Part shown: piece by piece, positions 9,473 through 17,700 of the stretch
Layout of the letters: every line of letters starts with the position of its first letter
How positions within the stretch are numbered: the stretch's first letter is position 1
Notes under the pieces: generated by a model
Database searches by the model: none
The model's input: the letters and a program-made list of their open reading frames with translations, nothing else
What the model was told of the DNA's origin: nothing
Assembly (NCBI GenBank): GCA_031291325.1
Contig: JARLJG010000052.1
Coordinates: forward strand, 62,001-126,000
From: Burkholderiaceae bacterium
GTDB taxonomy: Bacteria; Pseudomonadota; Gammaproteobacteria; Burkholderiales; Burkholderiaceae_D
Length of the DNA stretch: 64,000 nucleotides
Direction: 5' to 3'
Position numbers and translations under genes: made by a program

Positions 9473-10109
9473 CGGTTGCAGATGTGAAGGTTGCTCAAGT
9501 TACAATTGTCAAAATGCGTTCGCCTATCACTCAAATACTTTCGCCGACCGCACATTGAAATGTTTTTGTACAAGGGCCAATTCTGCCACAATTGCGGCAA
9601 AATTGCCGGCATGCCGTGCCTGTGATGGCCGCAAAGGGAGAAATCTTTAAAGCGACAAGGGTGTCCCATTGCCCGATGCAAAACGCAAAATAGGAAAAAT
9701 ATCTTGCTGCACGGCAAATAAAGAATATAATCGAACAGTTGCATTATAATCGTTGAAAACGTAACCGATCCGTTGTCTTGCTCAGGCCCTCCAATCAATA
9801 CGTGCCGAAGGCGCACCCGGATTGTCGATCTCTTACCGCCGTTTCCCCCGCGGTAGCCCTGTAGTCCACCGGCCAAGCTCCGCCGAATGTTTCAAATTCA
9901 TGTTGATTTTTAAAGCGCTGGTTGTCATGTCCGCGTGAAATTCGCGCGCAAGACGAATCACTGCACTGAAGAGATGCCGTCTCGAGACAACGCAAGCACG
10001 GCAACGCGCATCGGAGCGAGGTTCTGTGAGCGTCCCGTGTCGGAAACTGAAGGAGCGCAAATCGTTGGCTGCTTTTGGGCGCGATGACGCATAGGTGGCG
10101 GGGGAGAGT
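9473..10109. other. 637-bp intergenic region without a convincing gene
   Basis: The left half (about 9500-9760) is AT-rich with several A and T runs. The right half returns to normal GC. Short open stretches exist on both strands but have no ribosome-binding site or recognisable protein. It holds a good sigma-70-like promoter (9704-9731), described separately, followed by a leader of about 370 bases before the REC-HPt gene. Confidence 0.5.
9704..9731 (+). promoter_or_regulatory. Candidate sigma-70 promoter upstream of the REC-HPt gene
   Basis: TTGCTG (9704-9709) and a consensus TATAAT (9726-9731) are spaced by 16 bp in an AT-rich context. A second TATAAT at 9745-9750 lacks a matching -35. 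Transcription would leave about a 370-base untranslated leader before the ATG at 10110, which is long; a small untranslated RNA is an alternative. Confidence 0.45.
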
Positions 10110-11003
10110 ATGTACGAATTGGAAAAGGGCGAAGCGTCCAGCGACTTGCTAGTCGATCCGGCGGCGTCGCGTGATCCGCTGGCAATAGGGCGCACCTCTC
10201 TAGCCATATTGGTGGTCGAGGACAATCAACTGAATCAACATTTGGTGTTGGCCTTGCTTGCCGGCTGGGGGCATCGCGTCGATGCTGTCAACAATGGGAT
10301 CGAGGCGCTTCGTTTGCACCAGGAAAAGCCATTCGATCTGATTCTGATGGATTTGCAGATGCCGGAAATGGGCGGCTTCGAGGCTACCGCGAGGATACTG
10401 GAACGAGAAGTCGGGAGACCGGTCAAAACCCCGATTGTCGCCATGACCGCCAGCGTCATGGAAAGCGAACGGGCGTCGTGTATCGCTGCCGGCATGTCAG
10501 ACTACTTGCCCAAACCGTTCAAGGTCGAGATGATCGCCGCGATACTGAAAAAGTATTTTCCGGCGGCGGCAACAACGTCGCCGGTTGCCGCCAGGAAGGC
10601 GCCGGTGAAATCCGCTGCCCATGAGTTCTATGCAGCGCGGATGAAAACGAACGGCGGAAAGTTCGACTACGCCGCTGCGATTGCGCAAGCCGACGCCGAG
10701 GTGGTGCGCTTGATCGCCACTTTGTTCCTCGAACAAGCTCCCTTGCATCTGCGGAAAATGAGATGGGCATGGCAAACCGGCAATCACGCCGCCTTGCAAA
10801 GGCAAGTGGATACGATGAGCGGCCTGCTGGGCAGTTTTTTGGCCGAGCCGGCATGCCGCATCGTCGCCGAAATCTATCGCAGCGTGTGCGGGCGCACACC
10901 ATTGCCGAGCGCCGAGTTGTTTGACGCGCTGGAGCGCGAGGTTGCTGAGTTGATGCCGCATGTGGCGGCGATTGCGCTGCTTTCCAAAGTAAACAAGGGA
11001 TAG
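10110..11003 (+). CDS. Response regulator with C-terminal degenerate HPt domain
   Basis: This 297-residue protein has a REC domain (about residues 32-152) with the acidic pair in VVEDNQLNQ, phosphoacceptor Asp81 in LILMDLQMP, and the Thr and Lys sites in AMTAS and YLPKPFK. After a linker comes a helical domain (about 185-295) laid out like an HPt module. The active segment reads QVDTMSGLLGSFLAEPA where HPt proteins read A-H-T-L-K-G: the phosphorylatable histidine is Asp234 here and the following Lys is Ser. It therefore cannot relay phosphate through the usual residue. I chose ATG 10110 because GGGGAGA precedes it; GTG 10095 is possible. No kinase gene is adjacent. Confidence 0.82.
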   Translation: MYELEKGEASSDLLVDPAASRDPLAIGRTSLAILVVEDNQLNQHLVLALLAGWGHRVDAVNNGIEALRLHQEKPFDLILMDLQMPEMGGFEATARILEREVGRPVKTPIVAMTASVMESERASCIAAGMSDYLPKPFKVEMIAAILKKYFPAAATTSPVAARKAPVKSAAHEFYAARMKTNGGKFDYAAAIAQADAEVVRLIATLFLEQAPLHLRKMRWAWQTGNHAALQRQVDTMSGLLGSFLAEPACRIVAEIYRSVCGRTPLPSAELFDALEREVAELMPHVAAIALLSKVNKG

Positions 11004-11031
11004 TTGTCTGCTTGGGGCTGCAGCGCATGAA

Positions 11032-11931
11032 TCAGGAAAAGTTCTCGACCACGATGCGCGTCGCCGCTGCCAACACTGCGCCGTCGACCTTGGCATTCTT
11101 GAGCGGTTGCGTAAAGTAAAGTGCCAGGATCAGCGGCGCGCGGTTTGGTGGCGTCAGGATGGCGACATCGTTGGCCGTGCCGTAGTCGCCGGTGCCGGTC
11201 TTGTGGCCCACTTGCCAGTTTGCCGGCACGCCGGCAGATATTCTGTCGGTGCCGGTAGTGGTTCCGTGCAGCCAGCCCAACAGTAAATCGCGCTGCGAGG
11301 CGGCGAGGGTGTCCTCTATGACAAGTCGTTGCAGCGTGCCGGCCATCGCCGCCGGTGTCGTTGTATCGCGCAGGTCGCCGGGGATCGCGCTGTTGAGAGC
11401 GGGTTCCCAACGGTCAAGCCGGAATTCGGTATCGCCGATGGAGCGGGCGAACGCGGTCAGCGCAGCCGGGCTGCCGACGATTTTCAGCAACAGGTTGGCG
11501 GCGGTGTTGTCGCTGTATTCGATCGCGGCAGCGCATAGCTCGTCTACGCGCATGCCGTCGCTCACATGTTTTTCCGCAATCGGCGAGTAATGGATCAAAT
11601 CGCGCGCGCGGTAGCGGATGCGGCGCGCCATCAAGGCCGATTGCTTCGTAGCGCGCGCCAGAACCGCCGCCACCAGCATCAGTTTGAAGGTGCTGCATAA
11701 CGGAAAGCGTTCGTCGGCGCGATAATTCAAGCGGCTGCCGTTGGTGGTGTCGAGCGCGGCTACGCCAAGGCGTCCACCTGCCGAGGTTTCCAACGCCGCC
11801 AGACGCGCTTGCGCGCTCCCCGGCAATTCGGGCGTTGCAGCTTCGGCGAGTCCGGCGAACGGAAATGCCGCAAGCCACAACAGCAAGTTGCGCCTGGCCG
11901 GCGAACGGAGGAATGATTTTCCTGCTTTCAT
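11032..11931 (-). CDS. Class A beta-lactamase
   Basis: The 299-residue serine beta-lactamase has all active-site motifs: S80-T-F-K83 (SxxK), S140-D-N142, the omega-loop Glu in E176-P-A-L-N180, and K244-T-G246. Cysteines sit just before the nucleophile (PLCSTFK) and in ELCAAAIEYSDN, positions equivalent to Ambler 69 and 123. The position equivalent to 238 is Gly, so the carbapenemase-type 69-238 disulfide is absent. The N terminus (PARRNLLLWLAAFPFAGLAEA) is an export signal with a possible twin-arginine flavour. GAGGAG eight bases upstream supports this ATG. It lies 50 bp downstream of a TetR gene on the same strand and may be in its transcript. Confidence 0.93.
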   Translation of the reverse strand: MKAGKSFLRSPARRNLLLWLAAFPFAGLAEAATPELPGSAQARLAALETSAGGRLGVAALDTTNGSRLNYRADERFPLCSTFKLMLVAAVLARATKQSALMARRIRYRARDLIHYSPIAEKHVSDGMRVDELCAAAIEYSDNTAANLLLKIVGSPAALTAFARSIGDTEFRLDRWEPALNSAIPGDLRDTTTPAAMAGTLQRLVIEDTLAASQRDLLLGWLHGTTTGTDRISAGVPANWQVGHKTGTGDYGTANDVAILTPPNRAPLILALYFTQPLKNAKVDGAVLAAATRIVVENFS

Positions 11932-11981
11932 CGATGCAACTCCTCGAACGGAAAATGAAAAGGCAAGATCAAAAGGTCGCC

Positions 11982-12611
11982 TCAGATCGTCCCGAACGCC
12001 GCTGCAAACTCGGCCAGCACGCGGTTGCGGAAAGCGTCGATGGCGCCGCTTTCGTTCATCAGGCGGCGTTGCAAGAAATGGCGGAACCAGCCGTCGATCA
12101 AGATGTATAGCCGCAGCGGATCGTGTTCGCCGCAGTCGATTTGCAGTTCCTGCAGCTTGGCGAGCAGGGCGCGGAACACCTCGGTCAGCGCGCGTTCGAC
12201 TTCGTCGACCGCCGGTTGAAACGCCTGATCGAATTGCGCTTGCGCGCGCACGTCGTACCACAGTCGGTGGAAGTGAGCATGGCGGTCGACGGTGTCGGCC
12301 AGATAGTCGGCCACGCCGGCGGCCAGCTTGTCCACCTTGCGTGCCTGGGCAATCAGGTCTGTCAATCCGGCGATGAAGTCTTCCTTGTACAAGCCGACGC
12401 AACAAATCAGCAAGTCGGTCTTGCTCTCGAAATAATAGTGGATCACGCCCAGCGACACGCCCGAGCGTTGCGCCACATCGCGCAGATTGATGCGAGCGAA
12501 GCCGAGTTCGGACAGGGACGTAATCGCGTGCTGTGCCAGCTCTCGCCTTTTTTCGGCGCTCTTGTGAGAAGCCTTGCGAATCTGGGAGATTGCTGCTTTG
12601 CTGTTTTCCAT
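11982..12611 (-). CDS. TetR-family transcriptional regulator
   Basis: The 209-residue protein has an N-terminal TetR helix-turn-helix (about residues 25-70: ITSLSELGFARINLRDVAQRSGVSLGVIHYYFESKTDLL, seen in pieces) followed by an all-helical ligand-binding half containing LWYDVRAQAQFD and LYILIDGWFRHFLQRRL. The C-terminal half is closest in style to the BetI group, but the ligand is unknown. It sits between an aldehyde dehydrogenase gene (62 bp upstream) and the beta-lactamase gene (50 bp downstream), all on the minus strand. The inverted repeat at 14549-14570 ahead of the dehydrogenase is its likely operator. Confidence 0.9.
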   Translation of the reverse strand: MENSKAAISQIRKASHKSAEKRRELAQHAITSLSELGFARINLRDVAQRSGVSLGVIHYYFESKTDLLICCVGLYKEDFIAGLTDLIAQARKVDKLAAGVADYLADTVDRHAHFHRLWYDVRAQAQFDQAFQPAVDEVERALTEVFRALLAKLQELQIDCGEHDPLRLYILIDGWFRHFLQRRLMNESGAIDAFRNRVLAEFAAAFGTI

Positions 12612-12645
12612 CGAATGCGATTCTTGCTAACCTGGACCTAGGGGG

Positions 12646-12663
12646 AGGGAGCCGCTGCTCCCT
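12646..12663. other. Hairpin between aldehyde dehydrogenase and TetR genes
   Basis: Perfect arms AGGGAGC and GCTCCCT with a 4-base loop lie between the dehydrogenase stop and the TetR start. No T-run follows on the minus strand, so partial termination or mRNA stabilisation is more likely than a full stop. Confidence 0.45.
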
Positions 12664-12672
12664 CTGCGGGAT

Positions 12673-14430
12673 TTAGCCCAGCAAGGCATTGATGAAGATG
12701 CGCGGAATCTTCAATAGGCTAGGGCGATACTGGAAGTTTACCAGCAATCGACCCAGGATATTGCCTTTGCGGTTGGTGATGAACCAGGGCGGGCGCGGCA
12801 GCAGCGTGAACGACAGGCTCAACAGATTGCGCGGAAAGGGTTTGAACGGCGCTTCCACCACGGTGCGCTGCGGCTTGTCGAACAGCAGCGTGTTGTGAAC
12901 CACGCCGATGCCGCTCTGCACGTCGGCCAGCGTGTGGCCGGGGAACGCGCCCCAGGTAGCTTGCGGCGTCAGGAAGCCGAGGCCGCTCCAGGCATTGATG
13001 GCGATGGTGCCGTAGCGCAGGTCGATCAGCATTTCCTCGAAGCGGGCGCGGCCGATTTCGGCAATCGTCTTCGGATGGATCACGATATTCGCGCCCAGCG
13101 TTCCATACAGTTGCTTGTTGGCGTAGTCGATCGCCGCTTTCAAATAGGCTTCCGCGTTAGCGCCTGCCAGTTCGACGACGTTCAACGCCGGGGCAAACAC
13201 TTCGACCGATTCCGCATACTTGTTGCTGGCCGGCGAGAGCGGCGCGATCAACACGTCTTCGCCGCCGTTGCGGTGCAAGTGTTTCGCAGCCGGGCTGTTG
13301 GCAGCGAAGCCGGCCAGCCTGTCCTTGGCGCCGGGATAGTACAACGCGCGCCCTTCCGAGCCGGTAATCGTCTGTTCCAGCTTGCCGAGGAAAGCCGCTT
13401 TTTGCGGCCAATTGCCTGGCACGATCAACACCTGGCAGGCAATGCAATTGAAGCCGGAGTTATGCAGTTTTTGCGTGGCGACTTGCTCTGCCTGGAAAGC
13501 GATGTCGGCCTCCGACCACGGGCCGGGCACCACGATGGTCGGGCATACGGCGCCCAGTTCGGAGGTGATGGTGCGCTTGTTCTTCGGCGTGCCGGCGGCC
13601 TTGTTGGCGCGGCCTTCTTCGCCGACGCCCCAGACGATGGCATCGTGCGACGCGCCGGCGCCGGTGATGTGGATTTCTTCCACCGCCGGATGATTGCACA
13701 GGTATTGGCCGACATCGGCGGCGCCGCGCACGATGGCCAGCAGGCCGCGCTCGATCAATGGCTTGAGCGCCGGGGTCAGGAATTCAATCAGGTAATCGTT
13801 GACCGGATTCATCTTCAGGATCACGACCTGGTTTTCCGAAAACAGCTTTTGGAACACATCCAGCGGCGCGATCGACGCGATGTTGCCGGCGCCTAGCACC
13901 AAGGCCAGCTTGCCCTTCTTGTGCAACAGGCTTTGCGGGTCGTAGGTTCCGGCAGTGTGTTGCGCGAGGGTGGCCTTGGTCACGTCGGGCTGCATCCAGA
14001 CATCGACCTTGACGCCGCTTAGCAGCAGGCGATCCCAGATCGAATTCGGCATCACGCCGGCCACCACCTGGCCGTTCGGCAATTCGCGCACCGGAATGCC
14101 GTCGAGGTGATGCTTGCCGGCGACCTTGGAGAGCGTCAGCATCATTTGATTGCAATAGCCGAGCAGCGAATAGGGGCCGGAAGTCCATTCCTCGCCGGTC
14201 AGCGGCGAGCCGTCGGCGATGCCTTTTTTGCGGGCTGCCGTCTCGGCCCAGGCTTGCGCCACCGGCATCAGGCATTCCTTGATTTCCGCCAGGATTGCGA
14301 TGCGTTCGACAATCGGCGTTGCCACCCACTTGTCGCGGTTGGCAGCCAGTTTGACCAGTTCACTGTCGAGTTCGGGGTAGGGTGAAAGAGTGGTTTCCAT
14401 TGTTTGTGCGGAATTGGAAATATTGGACAT
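12673..14430 (-). CDS. Atypical aldehyde dehydrogenase family protein
   Basis: This 585-residue protein contains the aldehyde dehydrogenase core: a nucleotide-binding VLGAGNIASIAPLDVF stretch, the general base Glu291 in TSELGAVCP, and nucleophile Cys329 in NSGFNCIACQ (a second Cys follows at 332). It is longer and more divergent than the classic 480-500-residue enzymes, with an unusual C-terminal tail (FITNRKGNILGRLLVNFQ). ATG 14430 has GGAGA eight bases upstream. The frame stays open to an ATG at 14541, but that start has no ribosome-binding site and would add a KSQR-repeat peptide. The substrate is unknown. The neighbouring TetR gene suggests induction by a small hydrophobic molecule. Confidence 0.82.
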   Translation of the reverse strand: MSNISNSAQTMETTLSPYPELDSELVKLAANRDKWVATPIVERIAILAEIKECLMPVAQAWAETAARKKGIADGSPLTGEEWTSGPYSLLGYCNQMMLTLSKVAGKHHLDGIPVRELPNGQVVAGVMPNSIWDRLLLSGVKVDVWMQPDVTKATLAQHTAGTYDPQSLLHKKGKLALVLGAGNIASIAPLDVFQKLFSENQVVILKMNPVNDYLIEFLTPALKPLIERGLLAIVRGAADVGQYLCNHPAVEEIHITGAGASHDAIVWGVGEEGRANKAAGTPKNKRTITSELGAVCPTIVVPGPWSEADIAFQAEQVATQKLHNSGFNCIACQVLIVPGNWPQKAAFLGKLEQTITGSEGRALYYPGAKDRLAGFAANSPAAKHLHRNGGEDVLIAPLSPASNKYAESVEVFAPALNVVELAGANAEAYLKAAIDYANKQLYGTLGANIVIHPKTIAEIGRARFEEMLIDLRYGTIAINAWSGLGFLTPQATWGAFPGHTLADVQSGIGVVHNTLLFDKPQRTVVEAPFKPFPRNLLSLSFTLLPRPPWFITNRKGNILGRLLVNFQYRPSLLKIPRIFINALLG

Positions 14431-14450
14431 AGTGCGGTCTCCATTTTTGT

Positions 14451-14510
14451 GTTGTGACTTATGTTGCGACTTGCGTTGCGACTTGCGTTGCGACTTGCGT
14501 TGTGACCTGT
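14451..14510. repeat. Five tandem 12-bp repeats in the dehydrogenase leader
   Basis: Five consecutive 12-bp units of the form GTTGYGACTTRY start at 14451, 14463, 14475, 14487 and 14499. The middle three are identical (GTTGCGACTTGC). They lie in the untranslated leader of the dehydrogenase gene if its start is at 14430. Copy-number change by slippage is possible. Confidence 0.85.
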
Positions 14511-14548
14511 ACAGGTAATGCCGATGTTCCGAATCGGACATTACAGAA

Positions 14549-14570
14549 AATCTGGACGCTTGTCCAGATT
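14549..14570. promoter_or_regulatory. Candidate TetR operator upstream of the aldehyde dehydrogenase gene
   Basis: Perfect 9-bp arms AATCTGGAC and GTCCAGATT are separated by GCTT. The size and symmetry fit a TetR-dimer site, and the only TetR gene nearby is two genes downstream in the same orientation. A second, weaker hairpin (AGCGAT/ATCGCT) lies at 14611-14626. Confidence 0.55.
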
Positions 14571-14722
14571 ATTTGGTGAATTGCTGAATTTGTAATGAAA
14601 TCCCAAGAATAGCGATGCATATCGCTTTCTTTTTGTCCCTTAGCGGTTTATCAATAAGGGCTATCGTGGCGACTTTGAGCAATAAAAATGCACGCTGACT
14701 GAATTCTTTTCATGGTGGTGAT

Positions 14723-17700
14723 ATGGCGTCAATTGTAGTCGGAATGACAACGGATGAAATTGCGACACTGACTTCCACGCAAATCGCGGCACTGGGCACG
14801 TCCGATATGCTTGCGCTTACCACCACGCAGGTGGCGGCGCTTACCACGCTGCAGATCAATCAATATTTCACGCCAGCCGATATTGCCGCACTGACCACCG
14901 GGCAGGTGCGCGCGGGGATGACAACCGCAGAAATCGCCGCCTTGACCACAGCGGAACTCGTTGCGTTGGCGACCAATGTGGTCGCTGCGCTGACCACGGC
15001 GCAAATCAATCAGGGCTTGAGCACCGACTTGATTGCGGCGTTGACGACTGCGCAAATCGCTGCGTTGAAGACCAGCGAGATCGCCGCCTTGAGCACCCTG
15101 CAAATCGAGCAGGGTTTGTCGACCGATCAAATCGTCGCTTTCACCACGGCGCAAGTGGCGGCATTGACCAGCGCGCAAATCGGGCAAGGTTTGACGACTG
15201 CCCAGCTTGACGCGTTGACGACCGCGCAAATCGCGTCGTTGACCACCGCCCAGGTCAGCCGGGGTTTGAGCACCGACCAGATTGCGGCGCTGACCACTGC
15301 GCAGATTGCCGCCCTGCGCACCAAAGACATCGCTGCCTTGACAACCGCGCAAATCGGCCTGGGTCTGACTACCGAACAGCTGGCGGCATTGACCACTGCA
15401 CAAATGCTTGCGCTGACGACTACGCAAATCAACCAGGGCCTGAGCAGCAGCCAGGTTGCCGCGTTGAGCACCGCGCAACTCGATGCGCTGTCGACGAAGC
15501 AAATCGCGCAGGGCTTGAATACCGATCAGATCGCCAACCTGACGAGTGCGCAACTGGTCGCATTGCGTACTGCGCAAGTGGCGGCGTTGAGCACTGCGCA
15601 AATCGACCAAGGGCTTTCGCCCGATCAAATCGCCGAGTTGTCGACCGCGCAGGTCAGGGCGTTGAGCACAACGCAAATCGCGCAAGGCTTGAACCTGGAT
15701 CAAGTGGCGGCACTGACCACCGCGCAGGTCGACGCGCTGCGCACGTCGCAAGTGGCGGCGCTCACCACAGACCAGATCAACCTGGGCTTGAGCATAGACC
15801 AACTGGTCACCATGAGCACCGCGCAGATCGCGGCTTTAAGCAGCGACCAAATCAACCAAGGCTTGAGCGTCGATCAAGTCGCGGCATTGACCACCGCGCA
15901 GGTTGCCGCGCTGACCACAGCGCAAGTCAACCTCGGATTGAATGACGATCAGATCGCCAGCCTGACGAATCTGCAACTGGTCGCATTGCGCACCGCGCAA
16001 GTGGCGGCCTTGAGCACCACGCAAATCAACCAGGGACTTTCCCTCGATCAAATTGCCGAACTGACGACCGCGCAGGTCGGCGTACTGAGCGCCACGCAAA
16101 TCGCGCAAGGCTTGAGCCTGGATCAGGTGGCGACGCTGACCACCACGCAAGTGGAGGCGCTGCTGACGTCGCAAGTGGCGGCGCTGACCACGACGCAGAT
16201 CAATCTCGGCTTGAGCACAGACCAATTGGTCGCCATGAGCACTGCGCAGATCGCCGCCTTGACCAGCGCCCAAATCAATCAAGGTCTGAGCCTCGATCAA
16301 GTCGCGGCATTGACCACCGCGCAAGTGGCTGCGCTGACTGCGCTGCAAGTCAATCTCGGCTTGAATATCGATCAGGTCGCCGCGCTTTCCACCACGCAAT
16401 TGGTCGCCTTGCGCGCCGCCGAGATTGCCGCGCTCAGCACTGCGCAGATCAATCAAGGCCTTTCCACCGATCAAATCGCTGCGCTGACGACAGGGCAAAT
16501 AGCTGCGCTCACCCCCGCGCAGGTCAATCAGGGCTTGACCACCGCCCAGGTGGCGGCCTTGAGCACCGCGCAATTAACGGCCTTGCGCAATGTCGACATC
16601 GCCGCGCTCACTACCGCGCAAATCAGCTTGGGCTTGAATACCGATCAAATAGCGTCCTTGACCACCGCGCAAGTGGCCGCGCTGACGACAGCGCAAATCA
16701 GCCAAGGTCTTGGCACCGGCCAGTTTGCCGCGCTGACCACAGCGCAACTCGATGCGTTCTCGGTGTCCCAGATCGGACTGGGCTTGAATACCGCCCAGAT
16801 CGCCAACCTGACCACTGCGCAACTGACGGCATTGAGCACTGCGCAAGTGGCGGCGTTGAGCACCGCGCAAATCAACCAGGGGCTTTCCAGCGATCAAATC
16901 GTCGAGCTGTCGACTGCGCAAATCGCTGCGCTGACCGCCGCCCAGATTGCCAATGGTTTGAGCGTCGATCAAGTGGCGGCCCTGACCACGGCGCAAGTGC
17001 AGGCGTTGAGCAGCGCCCAAATCGCGGACTTGAGCACCGCGCAAATCAACCTCGGATTGAGCACCGCGCAACTGCTGGCGATGAATACCGCCGATATCGC
17101 GGCGCTGACGACCGCGCAAATCGATTTGGGCTTGAGCACCGCGCAATTGTTCGCATTGCCGACCACGGACATCGCCGCCTTGGGCAACAGCCAAATCGCT
17201 GCGCTTGCCACCGCGCAAATCGACCTCGGGTTGAGCACTGATCAGCTCGTCGCGTTCAGCACCGCGCAGATAGCGGCGTTGACCGCTGCACAGGTCGGAC
17301 AAGGCTTGAGCGACGACCAGGTCGCGGCGCTGACCAGCACCCAATGGGCGGCACTGAGCGCCACGCAGATCGGCGCATTGAATAGCAGCCAGATCGACTT
17401 CGGTTTGAGCACCGCGCAACTGCGGCAACTGAGCACCGCGCAAATTGCGGCGTTGTCGCCCGCGCAACTCCGCTTGGGATTGAACAGTGCGCAAATTGCG
17501 GCACTCGGCACCGCGCAAGTGCAGTCTTTGACCGCCGCACAAATTGCAGCGTTGACCACCGCGCAAATCGCAGATTTAAGCACTGCCGATATCGCGGCAT
17601 TGCGCACCGCCCAAATTGTGGCACTGACCACCGCGCAGATCAATCAAGGCATGAGCACCGATCAGGTTGTTGCACTGACGACGGCTCAGTTGGCGGCGAT

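Noticed and set aside
11932..12405. N-terminal extension of the beta-lactamase frame overlapping the TetR gene
   Set aside because: The true start at 11931 has a good ribosome-binding site and signal peptide; the extension is TetR sequence in another frame.
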